Of a stretch of DNA of 11,467 nt, positions 1 through 6,018 are shown one piece after another. Positions within the stretch are counted from its first letter, which is position 1. Each line of letters begins with the position of its first letter. A program made the translations under genes and the position numbers. Below the pieces are notes generated by a model, which saw nothing but the letters and a program-made list of their open reading frames with translations, had not been told where the DNA came from and made no database searches. Where the stretch lies: positions 1 through 11,467 of the forward strand of contig WRCJ01000052.1 in assembly GCA_009784085.1 (NCBI GenBank), given 5' to 3'. Source of the DNA: Oscillospiraceae bacterium. Its GTDB lineage: Bacteria; Bacillota; Clostridia; Oscillospirales; UBA929.

Positions 1-194
1 ACTTTTGCTATGTTCTGCCTTGTTTCGTCATGGGCTAACTCGAAAATTCCTTGTTCACTATGATTATTTCCGAAACTTGGGTTATACCCATAGATGATCA
101 AAATACACAAGGTGACTATTACAAAACAATGAAAGGTATTTGTGGCTTTATTCCATCTTGAAGCCCTGTGCCGCTGGGGGGGAGGCATAAGCAT
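1..194 (-). CDS. N-terminal part of a small membrane-anchored protein, runs off the left edge
   Basis: An open frame starts with ATG at 194-192 and stays open to base 1, giving at least 64 residues with no stop. It begins MLMPPPQRHRASRWNK, then has a hydrophobic segment at about residues 21-35 (FHCFVIVTLCILIIY), then a polar stretch (GYNPSFGNNHSEQG and onward). The basic residues before the hydrophobic segment suggest an inside N-terminus with the rest outside the cell: a signal anchor or an uncleaved signal peptide. A strong purine-rich site (AAGAAGAGGTGAT) abuts the ATG, which is the main reason for calling it. A second in-frame ATG at 188-186 is an equally possible start. It lies 106 bases downstream of the secreted protein gene on the same strand, so the two may be co-transcribed. 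A C7 run occupies codons 4-7. I do not recognise the family, and the C-terminal part is outside the window. Confidence 0.6.
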   Translation of the reverse strand, partial: MLMPPPQRHRASRWNKATNTFHCFVIVTLCILIIYGYNPSFGNNHSEQGIFELAHDETRQNIAK

Positions 195-207
195 ATCACC
201 TCTTCTT
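195..207 (-). promoter_or_regulatory. Ribosome binding site of the left-edge gene
   Basis: On the minus strand the bases read AAGAAGAGGTGAT directly before ATG. GAGG ends 4 bases before the first ATG (194-192) and 10 bases before the second in-frame ATG (188-186), so it supports the gene but does not settle which of the two starts is used. Confidence 0.55.
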
Positions 208-300
208 GAATTTGCTCATGCCCGCTGGCACTTTTGGTTGATGGAATCACGCGACTACAATTTACCTAAAAGAGCGCCGAGGCCAGAACGCTCATCAAGG

Positions 301-726
301 CTACTTGTATTCCTTGTCGTAATGTGTGGTCACAGTCTCCGAAACATTACTTGTATTGGTCACAATGGCGGTAACTTGCAAGCGGTAAACGCCCGGTGTC
401 ACTGAACAAGAGCCGGACCAAGTCAGATAGTTGCCGTTGGCGGTTACCTTCGGCCAAGTGTAATAAGAAACAAACTGGCCGCTTGTGTTTTTCTTCAGGA
501 GTTGGAATGTTGCTTCAATTTTTTTCACGTTGGAATTGCCAATAATCGTCCCAGAGCAATTTGCGGTTCCTGATGAAAAGTTCATGTTAAGCGCAATGCT
601 GCTAGTATTGATCCACCGTCCCGGTGGATTTGGAGATTGTGTCCTGGAATCAGAAGCATGGGCAGTGGATACGAAGGCCGTCCCCATGCAAACAACAAGA
701 CAGGCGAGTGCAATAATCCGTTTCAT
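301..726 (-). CDS. Small secreted protein of unknown function
   Basis: The product has 141 residues. The N-terminus is a typical Sec signal peptide: MKR, a hydrophobic core (IIALACLVVCMGTAFV), and an AHA-S cleavage site after about residue 24. The mature part of about 117 residues is rich in Thr, Ser, Asn and alternating hydrophobic residues, with two Cys (in TANCSGTI and GSCSVTPG) about 50 residues apart. Stretches such as KKIEATFQLLKK and GVYRLQVTAIVTNTSNVSETV look like beta strands, so a small Ig-like beta-sandwich held by one disulfide is plausible. Similar small secreted proteins occur in many Clostridia and remain uncharacterised; this is recall, not a search result. The only purine-rich site (AGAGAGGA) lies about 18 bases before the ATG, farther than usual. 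It is downstream of the sigma/anti-sigma pair on the same strand, so it may be part of their regulon. Confidence 0.75.
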   Translation of the reverse strand: MKRIIALACLVVCMGTAFVSTAHASDSRTQSPNPPGRWINTSSIALNMNFSSGTANCSGTIIGNSNVKKIEATFQLLKKNTSGQFVSYYTWPKVTANGNYLTWSGSCSVTPGVYRLQVTAIVTNTSNVSETVTTHYDKEYK

Positions 727-940
727 TATCAGTGCGTATCAGTCCTCTCTCAATATTTTTGCCTCTATTAATTAAGTCGCTGGAGAAAGCCAAAACTCAC
801 CGATTTTTTTTAATCTTTTTTATATTTGTGCAATTTAGCCAAGTGGTTTCGCGTTCAAGAGCAATAAATTGCCCCACCAAAGTCGGCGAGGCAATTACAG
901 GATTACGACAAAAGGGATCCAAAGAGCGAGGCATCAGCCC

Positions 941-1642
941 CTAAGAGATTGACCGCGCCACCAGAAATAGTTCATCAATTGAAATCGTTGACATAACGGC
1001 GAATCTAATACCAGCGTTTTCCCAGACTATTTGGTTGTCCGCATATTCAGTTACCGATTCAAAATAGAAGTAAATGACTTTATCAATTTCTATTTCTCCG
1101 TACTCTACCCCTTCATTGTTCACAGCCATAGGACTATCTGCAGGCGCATAAACAAGAAAAAGACTTTCCGATTCGCTCCGGTAAAAGATTGTCACCATTT
1201 CTCCTTCAACGTCCTCAAATACATCCGCCTCTACAAAACCCTCCGGCACATAAGACGGCCGCCAACTCGTATCAAATTCTGACTTTTCTGTTTGCGGCGA
1301 CTGAAATCTTGTAAACGTCTCAAACCATTCGACAACGGTATCCACAACCACGGCCCGGATGTTAGGATTTAACATAAGTAGACCGAACAAAACGCCCAAT
1401 ACAATCACGGCGGCGGCTACCGCTTTCTTTGCGACAGAAAAGAACCGGCGCGCGGATACACGGCGTGCTTCATCCGCGAACAGTTTTTTCATGCGAGCAA
1501 TATGGCGCGGCGAATAGGAGATCGTCTTCGCAAGCTCCTCTTCGGAAGGTAAGGAATCGAGTTCCCGCATACAGTCTTGAATGACAGCTTGTCTTAATAC
1601 GGCTTCATAGAAGGATGCGCTGCTAGCCACGTTTTCTTGCAT
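941..1642 (-). CDS. Membrane-bound anti-sigma-like protein with C-terminal DUF4367-like domain
   Basis: The product has 233 residues. Residues 1-70 are charged and probably cytoplasmic; they lack the His/Cys zinc motif of ZAS-type anti-sigma factors. One membrane segment lies at about residues 73-91 (AVAAAVIVLGVLFGLLML). The C-terminal 105 residues, from about RPSYVPEGF to FLVARSIS, fit the DUF4367 pattern: an early YxPEGF motif, beta strands such as MVTIFYRSE, and a late IVWENAGIRFAV...SIDELFLVARSI end. Proteins of this design commonly sit after an ECF sigma factor in Clostridia. The expected role is to bind the sigma factor inside the cell and sense a signal outside. The ATG at 1642 is inside the sigma gene: the reading frames overlap by 20 bases, and a GGAGG lies 9 bases upstream at 1652-1656, so translation is probably coupled. 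The anti-sigma role is inferred from topology and neighbourhood. Confidence 0.8.
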   Translation of the reverse strand: MQENVASSASFYEAVLRQAVIQDCMRELDSLPSEEELAKTISYSPRHIARMKKLFADEARRVSARRFFSVAKKAVAAAVIVLGVLFGLLMLNPNIRAVVVDTVVEWFETFTRFQSPQTEKSEFDTSWRPSYVPEGFVEADVFEDVEGEMVTIFYRSESESLFLVYAPADSPMAVNNEGVEYGEIEIDKVIYFYFESVTEYADNQIVWENAGIRFAVMSTISIDELFLVARSIS

Positions 1643-2216
1643 TTATAGCCGCCTCCGCATTGTCATCAAAATTATCCTCGTAATAGGCTTTCCTCAGCAT
1701 CAGTTTGGCTTTGTATAGCTGTGTTTCCACCTGCCGATTTGTGATTCCGAGGTATTCTCCAATTTTCGTGTTGGACAACTCAGCAAAGTATTTTAGCTGC
1801 AAAATACTTCTGTATGACTCATTGAGACAAGTTAAGCTTGATGTCAATCTCTCGAAATCCTCTGAAGTAGCAATTTGGACTTCAACAGACTCCTCTGGTG
1901 AAGGCATAGATTGATAATCATCTAAGTTTTCTGTACTGTTTCTCGTTTTCTGCCGAAACAAGTCAATCGATCTTTTCTTTATAATGGCAAGCAATAGCGC
2001 CTTTAGTTTATTGTCCGGAAGATCAAGCAGCTCTTTATTTCTTATTAGGTTGATGAAAGTATTGTGAACCACATCCTCCGCAAGAAATTCATCATCTTCT
2101 AAAAAACTCTTGGCGACATATAGACAAGTCCTTTGATAAGCTACATAGATATCGGACATCCGTTTGCGTTCCTGCTCTGTTTCCAGCACGGAAATGTAAA
2201 AACCCAGCAAAGCCAT
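1623..2216 (-). CDS. RNA polymerase sigma factor, sigma-70/ECF-type
   Basis: The product has 197 residues, normal for an ECF sigma factor. Region 2 lies at about residues 22-92: DIYVAYQRTCLYVAKSFL, then DDEFLAEDVVHNTFINLIRN, which holds the conserved AEDVV-x-TF element, then LLLAIIKKRSIDLFRQ for -10 recognition. An acidic linker (ENLDDYQSMPSPEESVEVQ) follows. Region 4 lies at about residues 125-180, with a helix-turn-helix in LSNTKIGEYLGITNRQVETQLYKAK. The protein would direct core RNA polymerase to a specific promoter set. The ATG at 2216 has AAGGGG five bases upstream, and the N-terminal FYISVLETEQERKRMSDIY resembles the start of related clostridial factors. The stop overlaps the anti-sigma gene, so the two are made together. 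No convincing ECF-type autoregulatory promoter was found upstream. The target genes are unknown; the two small secreted or membrane genes downstream are candidates. Confidence 0.9.
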   Translation of the reverse strand: MALLGFYISVLETEQERKRMSDIYVAYQRTCLYVAKSFLEDDEFLAEDVVHNTFINLIRNKELLDLPDNKLKALLLAIIKKRSIDLFRQKTRNSTENLDDYQSMPSPEESVEVQIATSEDFERLTSSLTCLNESYRSILQLKYFAELSNTKIGEYLGITNRQVETQLYKAKLMLRKAYYEDNFDDNAEAAINARKRG

Positions 2217-2691
2217 CTCATCCCCTTATCTCTTCTTTCAGGAGTATTCCAAAAGTTATCACGAGTATCTCATCGTTAATGACATATAAGCATAAAAAAT
2301 CGCCCTCTTTCCTTATGGGAATGCCAACACTCCTGCCGTCAAGCTACTCATTGTGCCAAAAGCCAGATGTCGAAATCAAGAATTATCAACCTGGACATTT
2401 TTCCACCATCTCGATTAAGCAAAGATGGCAAATGCAACAATGCTGTCTGACGCCGGAAAAGTAACGGCATCCTCCCATAAAAGAGTGCGATGCGAGAGAC
2501 GCTTATATCATGTGCAATGCTTGATCCTACAGTACAATATCATGTACTAAGAAATGTTGGCAAGACCGATTCTGGCTACGGGTGTCTCTTTCTTTCCTTA
2601 TTATATAATATCACATTCCTTCAAGCAGTGGTATAGAAAATATTAACAGTATCATGGATTATCTTATCAGCCACGCAAGGTTGGCCCTGCA
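2217..2691. other. Intergenic region without a convincing gene
   Basis: This 475-base, rather AT-rich gap lies between the end of the solute-binding protein gene and the start of the sigma factor gene. It must hold the sigma factor promoter, near the left end on the minus strand, but no clear -35/-10 pair stands out. A 61-codon frame at 2279-2464 on the plus strand has no ribosome binding site and no recognisable sequence. No rho-independent terminator with a T run is visible after the solute-binding protein stop: the best stem (GGCCA with TGGCT, near 2659-2679) is short and has no T run. An AT-rich stretch around 2598-2612 contains TATAAT on both strands but lacks a matching -35. The only other structure is the inverted repeat at 2531-2548. 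Confidence 0.6.
2531..2548. repeat. Short inverted repeat AGTACA-N6-TGTACT
   Basis: AGTACA (2531-2536) and TGTACT (2543-2548) are exact reverse complements separated by 6 bases. The size fits a dimeric repressor site, but no nearby promoter is clear enough to give it a role. It could be chance in an AT-rich region. Confidence 0.3.
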
Positions 2692-4029
2692 TCACGCCGA
2701 GAGCTGGGCCGCCGCCGCCGCAATGCGGGCGGAGCACTCCTGCACGCTCAGGCTGCCGTTCATCAGGCCAGACAGGGAATAGAACACCTCGTCGCTCCAC
2801 CGGATCAACGCGCCGTCGGGCGGGGCGTCAAAGCCGACGATCAGCGGATCCGCGCCGGGTTCATCGTACGCCCCGAACATGCTGTAGACGCCGTCCGAGA
2901 CCAAGCCCTCTATCAGCGAGGTGGCGTTCACGGTCGGGATAACGGCGTTGCACATGTCCGCGTACATCTTGAGCACCTCGTCGGTGTAGAAATAACGCAG
3001 GAACAGCCGGGCCAGTTCAGGGTTCCGCGCGGCCTTCGGTATGGAGAGCTGCTCGAAGCTGCTCATGACATAGCGCGTGTCGCCCTCCTTCATCACCGGC
3101 GGCGGGGCAAGGGCAAACGCGTAGCCTTCCGCGCGAGCGGCGTCCCGCATCTCGGTTTCCATCCATATCCCGTTGGGGATAAACAGCGCCTTGTTGTGCA
3201 TGTGCTCGGTCTGCGACATGGCGTGGTCGAGTGCCGCGGTGCCCGCTAACAGGTAGCCCCCGCTGCCGATCTTTGCGAATTGGCCAAGCAACGCCAACAC
3301 GCGCGGGTCGCCCCAGATGCCCACGTCATACGACTGTAGTTTCGCAAAATCCTCCGGCCCCACAGCCGACGCTATCGCCGGCCACAGGATGCTCTCCATA
3401 TATTCGGGGTAAATGCCCGGGTAGGTGAACAGCGCGATGCCTTGTTCCTTCGCCCGATCGCCCAAGGCAAAGAAATCGTCCCAAGTCATGGGGATGTCCC
3501 ACTGGTTGTCCTCGAACAGCGTCTTGTTGTACACAAGGCCCATGGGCCCGGCGTTTTGGGGCGCCAGGTAAATCTTCCCATCCCCGTAGGGTGCGCAATT
3601 CGCCGATTCCAGGAATCCGGCGGTGATCTTGCCGCGCAGCGCGGCGCCGCTGTCGTATTGGGGGCTGTCGAACACGTCCGTGATGTCCAACAAGCAGTTA
3701 TCCTTGATCAGGGACAGCACGACGCCCGTCTGATCGTTGATGGCCAGGGCCAGGAGATCGGGGACATTGCCGGCCGCTATCTGCGGGCGGATGACGTCGC
3801 CAATCTCCGGGCTAATTTGCATGTTGATCTTCACGCCGGGGTTGTCCTCTTCAAATTTCGCAATCAGTGCTTCCCAGAAGCCGCTCCCGTACCCGCCCTC
3901 AAACACCGCGATATTCAGTTCCTGCGACACAGGCGGGTTGTCCGTTGGCACCGCTCCCTCCGGGCCGCATCCCGTCATGGCGGCCATGAGCAACAACATG
4001 GACGCCAGTATACCAAGCAAAAACCTCAT
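2692..4029 (-). CDS. Extracellular solute-binding lipoprotein, family 1 (carbohydrate ABC transporter type)
   Basis: The product has 445 residues, typical for a family 1 binding protein. The N-terminus is a lipoprotein signal: MRFLLGILASMLLLMAAMTGC, with lipid attachment expected at Cys21. The mature protein begins with a flexible stretch rich in Pro and Gly, then LNIAVFEGGYGSGFWEALIAKFEEDNPGVKI, the usual first strand and helix of this fold. IRPQIAAGNVPDLLAL (about 80-95), YLAPQNAGPMGLVYNKTLF (about 154-172), FIPNGIWMETEM and SFEQLSIPKAARNPELARLFLRYF follow in the expected order. The pattern recalls binding proteins for N-acetylglucosamine or chitobiose (NgcE-like), but the ligand is not proven. 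Permease and ATPase genes normally adjoin such a gene; none is in the window. It is divergent from a YesM/YesN pair, which probably regulates it. A sigma-A promoter at 4143-4115 gives a leader of about 80 bases, and GGGGGGG lies 4 bases before the ATG. Confidence 0.9.
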   Translation of the reverse strand: MRFLLGILASMLLLMAAMTGCGPEGAVPTDNPPVSQELNIAVFEGGYGSGFWEALIAKFEEDNPGVKINMQISPEIGDVIRPQIAAGNVPDLLALAINDQTGVVLSLIKDNCLLDITDVFDSPQYDSGAALRGKITAGFLESANCAPYGDGKIYLAPQNAGPMGLVYNKTLFEDNQWDIPMTWDDFFALGDRAKEQGIALFTYPGIYPEYMESILWPAIASAVGPEDFAKLQSYDVGIWGDPRVLALLGQFAKIGSGGYLLAGTAALDHAMSQTEHMHNKALFIPNGIWMETEMRDAARAEGYAFALAPPPVMKEGDTRYVMSSFEQLSIPKAARNPELARLFLRYFYTDEVLKMYADMCNAVIPTVNATSLIEGLVSDGVYSMFGAYDEPGADPLIVGFDAPPDGALIRWSDEVFYSLSGLMNGSLSVQECSARIAAAAAQLSA

Positions 4030-4033
4030 GGGT

Positions 4034-4040
4034 CCCCCCC
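4034..4040 (-). promoter_or_regulatory. Ribosome binding site made of a G7 run (solute-binding protein)
   Basis: On the minus strand GGCGGGGGGG precedes ACCC and the ATG at 4029. It replaces a normal GGAGG, and the spacing of 4 bases is short. A change in run length would change the distance between the pairing bases and the start codon. Confidence 0.5.
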
Positions 4041-4054
4041 GCCTCCTAACCGCT

Positions 4055-4109
4055 TACGAGCCGCCTACGAAACGCCTTCGAACTACCGCCTACGAACTAC
4101 CTTCTACGA
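4055..4109 (-). repeat. Five TACGA-like direct repeats in the leader of the solute-binding protein mRNA
   Basis: On the plus strand TACGA occurs at 4055, 4066, 4091 and 4105, and TTCGA at 4078, giving start-to-start steps of 11, 12, 13 and 14 bases. The flanking bases are also similar (CCGCCTACGAA, CCGCCTACGAACTA). In the mRNA sense this reads as repeated TTCGTAGGCGG-like units. They lie downstream of the predicted promoter at 4143-4115, so most would be transcribed. The role is unknown: a regulator binding array, an RNA-level element or a decayed tandem repeat are all possible. Confidence 0.55.
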
Positions 4110-4114
4110 AGAAC

Positions 4115-4143
4115 ATTATAACAAAAGAAATGGTATTTGACAA
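4115..4143 (-). promoter_or_regulatory. Sigma-A promoter of the solute-binding protein gene
   Basis: On the minus strand TTGTCA (4143-4138) is followed after exactly 17 bases by TATAAT (4120-4115). Five of six bases match the -35 consensus and six of six the -10 consensus. Transcription would begin near 4107, about 80 bases before the ATG at 4029. Confidence 0.7.
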
Positions 4144-4165
4144 GTCGTTAGATATTGTATATATT
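4137..4165 (+). promoter_or_regulatory. Sigma-A promoter of the histidine kinase/response regulator operon
   Basis: TTGACA (4137-4142) is a perfect -35 box, followed after 17 bases by TATATT (4160-4165). Transcription would begin near 4172, about 53 bases before the kinase ATG. The -35 box overlaps that of the divergent promoter by five bases, so one polymerase should exclude the other. The -10 lies inside the TGTATATA repeat array. Confidence 0.65.
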
Positions 4166-4191
4166 AATGTATATAGCGTTGTATATAGTGA
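4156..4191 (+). repeat. Three 12-base direct repeats of TGTATATA, candidate operator
   Basis: TGTATATA occurs at 4156-4163, 4168-4175 and 4180-4187, a period of exactly 12 bases. Units two and three also share the following G. The array covers the -10 box and the expected transcription start of the kinase operon, where a bound protein would repress it. AraC-family regulators such as the one encoded here bind direct repeats, though their usual spacing is nearer 10 or 21 bases, so the identity of the binding protein is open. Confidence 0.5.
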
Positions 4192-4211
4192 TGGATAGGG
4201 AATGGTAAGGC

Positions 4212-4218
4212 GGGGGGG
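4212..4218 (+). promoter_or_regulatory. Ribosome binding site made of a G7 run (histidine kinase)
   Basis: GGGGGGG ends 6 bases before the ATG at 4225, with GGTAAGGC just upstream. It supports this start. Like the divergent gene, it uses a homopolymer instead of GGAGG. Confidence 0.5.
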
Positions 4219-4224
4219 CGCGCC

Positions 4225-6018
4225 ATGAAGGCAAAACGGATACCGGTCATTCGCCGCGCCAGTGTCAGCGCGCGCCTCACCGTCGCGCTCCTGTGCGTAT
4301 CCCTCCTTCCCTCCCTTATCTTTGGCTTGTACGCCTCCAGCACGTTCAACGCTTCCGTGACGGAAAAACTCACGGAATCCACCGTGCAGACGGTCATGCT
4401 GCTCAACTCCTCGCTGAACAGCACGCTGGATCGGTACCAGGCGGCCCTCGACAACATCTCCCTCATGCCCTTTGTGCAGGATTTGCCCGGCGCGCAGGAT
4501 GTCGCCGACGCAAAATGGCCGCCGCCGAATGTGGTGCGGGACGCGCTGGACGCGCATATCATCCGGGGCGGCTATTCACGCGGCGTCTGCATCGCCGACG
4601 CCTCAGGGAAAGTGCTGTATGACACGGGGCGCGTCGGCGGGTCCACCGGCGACTACCGCATGTTGATGTCCGAGATCAACCAGAACGCCCCCCGGGATCT
4701 CCTATTCCATATCGGCAATACATCCAGCGAGACGCTGGCCCTGGGGCGCAAGATATTCCGTTACCCGGGCGGCGCAGAACACATCGGCTATGTGTTCATC
4801 TTTATCAGCAGCGGCCCGATGCTCAGCAGGGAAGTGTTCCACGGCGTGAGTTTCGGCGGCGACGACGCCAGCTCCAGCATACTCCTGTCCGGCGACGGTA
4901 CGGTATTCTTCTCCAATTCCCCAAAATTCCAGCCCGGCGTGTCCATGGCGGGCGAGGAGTTCTACGACCGCCTCCTGGCCGAGGGCGCCGCGGGCGGATC
5001 GTCTTTTTCGATCCAGCTCGACGACGTCCCGTCTTTGGTCATTTTCAATGAAAATACACGATATGGTGGCTGGTTTATCGCCATTATCCCGCAATCATAC
5101 ATTGTCGAGGAAAGCTGGAGCGCGATCGTCAATCTGTTTTTATTCATGTTGCCCGTGGCGATTGTGAGCATTACGATTTCGATGTGGATCTCCCGCAGCG
5201 TCTCCAGCCCCATCCGGCGCGTGCTGGCCCGGTGCCAGCAGACGGAGGGGGGCGTGCCTATCGGCGACAACTGCCCCGACGAGATTGGCGCCATGGCGCG
5301 GGCTATCGACCGTTTCACGGCGGATCTGGAGGAAATGGCCAGGTGCCGGGAGGCCGACGAGCGGCGGCGGCGCGAGCTGGAGCTGGACGCACTGCACTAC
5401 CAGATCAACCCGCATTTCCTCTTTAACACGCTCAACACGCTGAAATGGATTGCCATGCTAAATGACGCGCCGCCGTCCCTCGAAGAGGGGTTCGACTCGC
5501 TGGCGAAGCTAATCAAGAGCGTTGTCCTGCGCAAAGATGAGCTGATCACGATTCGGGAGGAGATCGACAACCTGGCATGGTACTTCAACATCCAACGGCT
5601 ACGCTACGCGGACTGCTTCGAAGTGGTATACCAGACGGAGGAAGGCGTGACGGATCAGATGATTCCGCACTTTATCCTGCAGCCCCTAGCGGAGAATTCC
5701 ATTTTGCACGGCGCGCCCAGCGACGGGCGTCTCCTGACCATTACCGTCGTTTGCAAGCGGGCGCCGGGCGGGATTGTCCTAGAGATTCGCGACAACGGGC
5801 GCGGGTTTGAGGTAAGCGGCGTTCAGGGGCGGGGGCGGCGTTTCTCCAACATAGGGTTGCCCAACGTGGACGAGCGGCTGAAGCTCTACTTCGGCCCGGA
5901 AAACGGGCTGGGCATAGAGAGCAGGATCGGGGAAGGCACAACATGCCGCGTGTTTATCCCAGACGGATGGCGGGAGGGGAAAGAGGGGAAAAGCGATGTA
6001 CCGGGTTCTGTTCGTTGA
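4225..6018 (+). CDS. Sensor histidine kinase, YesM/LytS-like (His_kinase family)
   Basis: The product has 597 residues. It has a first membrane segment at about residues 17-36 (ARLTVALLCVSLLPSLIFGL), an extracellular sensor region at about 37-298 of dCache-like size, and a second membrane segment at about 301-322. A HAMP linker follows at about 323-373 (SRSVSSPIRRVLARC through EIGAMARAIDRF). The catalytic part begins with QINPHFLFNTLNTLKW, placing the phosphorylated residue at His397. ATP-binding motifs are LQPLAENSILHG (N-box, Asn491), EIRDNGRGF (Asp523) and NIGLPNVDERLKLYFG. All key residues are present, so it should be active. The membrane topology means an extracellular signal is read, plausibly a sugar or a sugar-loaded binding protein. 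It would phosphorylate the response regulator encoded immediately downstream, whose gene overlaps its last 23 bases. The sensor domain is not close to any family I can name. Confidence 0.92.
   Translation: MKAKRIPVIRRASVSARLTVALLCVSLLPSLIFGLYASSTFNASVTEKLTESTVQTVMLLNSSLNSTLDRYQAALDNISLMPFVQDLPGAQDVADAKWPPPNVVRDALDAHIIRGGYSRGVCIADASGKVLYDTGRVGGSTGDYRMLMSEINQNAPRDLLFHIGNTSSETLALGRKIFRYPGGAEHIGYVFIFISSGPMLSREVFHGVSFGGDDASSSILLSGDGTVFFSNSPKFQPGVSMAGEEFYDRLLAEGAAGGSSFSIQLDDVPSLVIFNENTRYGGWFIAIIPQSYIVEESWSAIVNLFLFMLPVAIVSITISMWISRSVSSPIRRVLARCQQTEGGVPIGDNCPDEIGAMARAIDRFTADLEEMARCREADERRRRELELDALHYQINPHFLFNTLNTLKWIAMLNDAPPSLEEGFDSLAKLIKSVVLRKDELITIREEIDNLAWYFNIQRLRYADCFEVVYQTEEGVTDQMIPHFILQPLAENSILHGAPSDGRLLTITVVCKRAPGGIVLEIRDNGRGFEVSGVQGRGRRFSNIGLPNVDERLKLYFGPENGLGIESRIGEGTTCRVFIPDGWREGKEGKSDVPGSVR

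Noticed and set aside
142..405. Plus-strand open frame of 87 codons
   Set aside because: It lies antisense to the edge gene and the end of the secreted protein gene, lacks a ribosome binding site and has no recognisable sequence.
732..944. Plus-strand open frame of 70 codons in the 214-base gap
   Set aside because: It starts with GTG without a ribosome binding site, and its hydrophobic part comes from T-rich runs. The gap more likely holds the leader or promoter of the secreted protein gene.
925..945. Possible terminator after the anti-sigma gene (GGGGC-TGAT-GCCTC on the minus strand)
   Set aside because: The stem is only 5 pairs with one G-T, overlaps the stop region, and is not followed by a clear T run.
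2279..2464. Plus-strand open frame of 61 codons in the gene-free gap
   Set aside because: No ribosome binding site, unusual composition and no match to a known family by eye.
3442..4198. Long plus-strand frames over the start of the solute-binding protein gene
   Set aside because: They are antisense to a well-supported lipoprotein gene and arise from the GC-rich third positions; they also cross the divergent promoter region.
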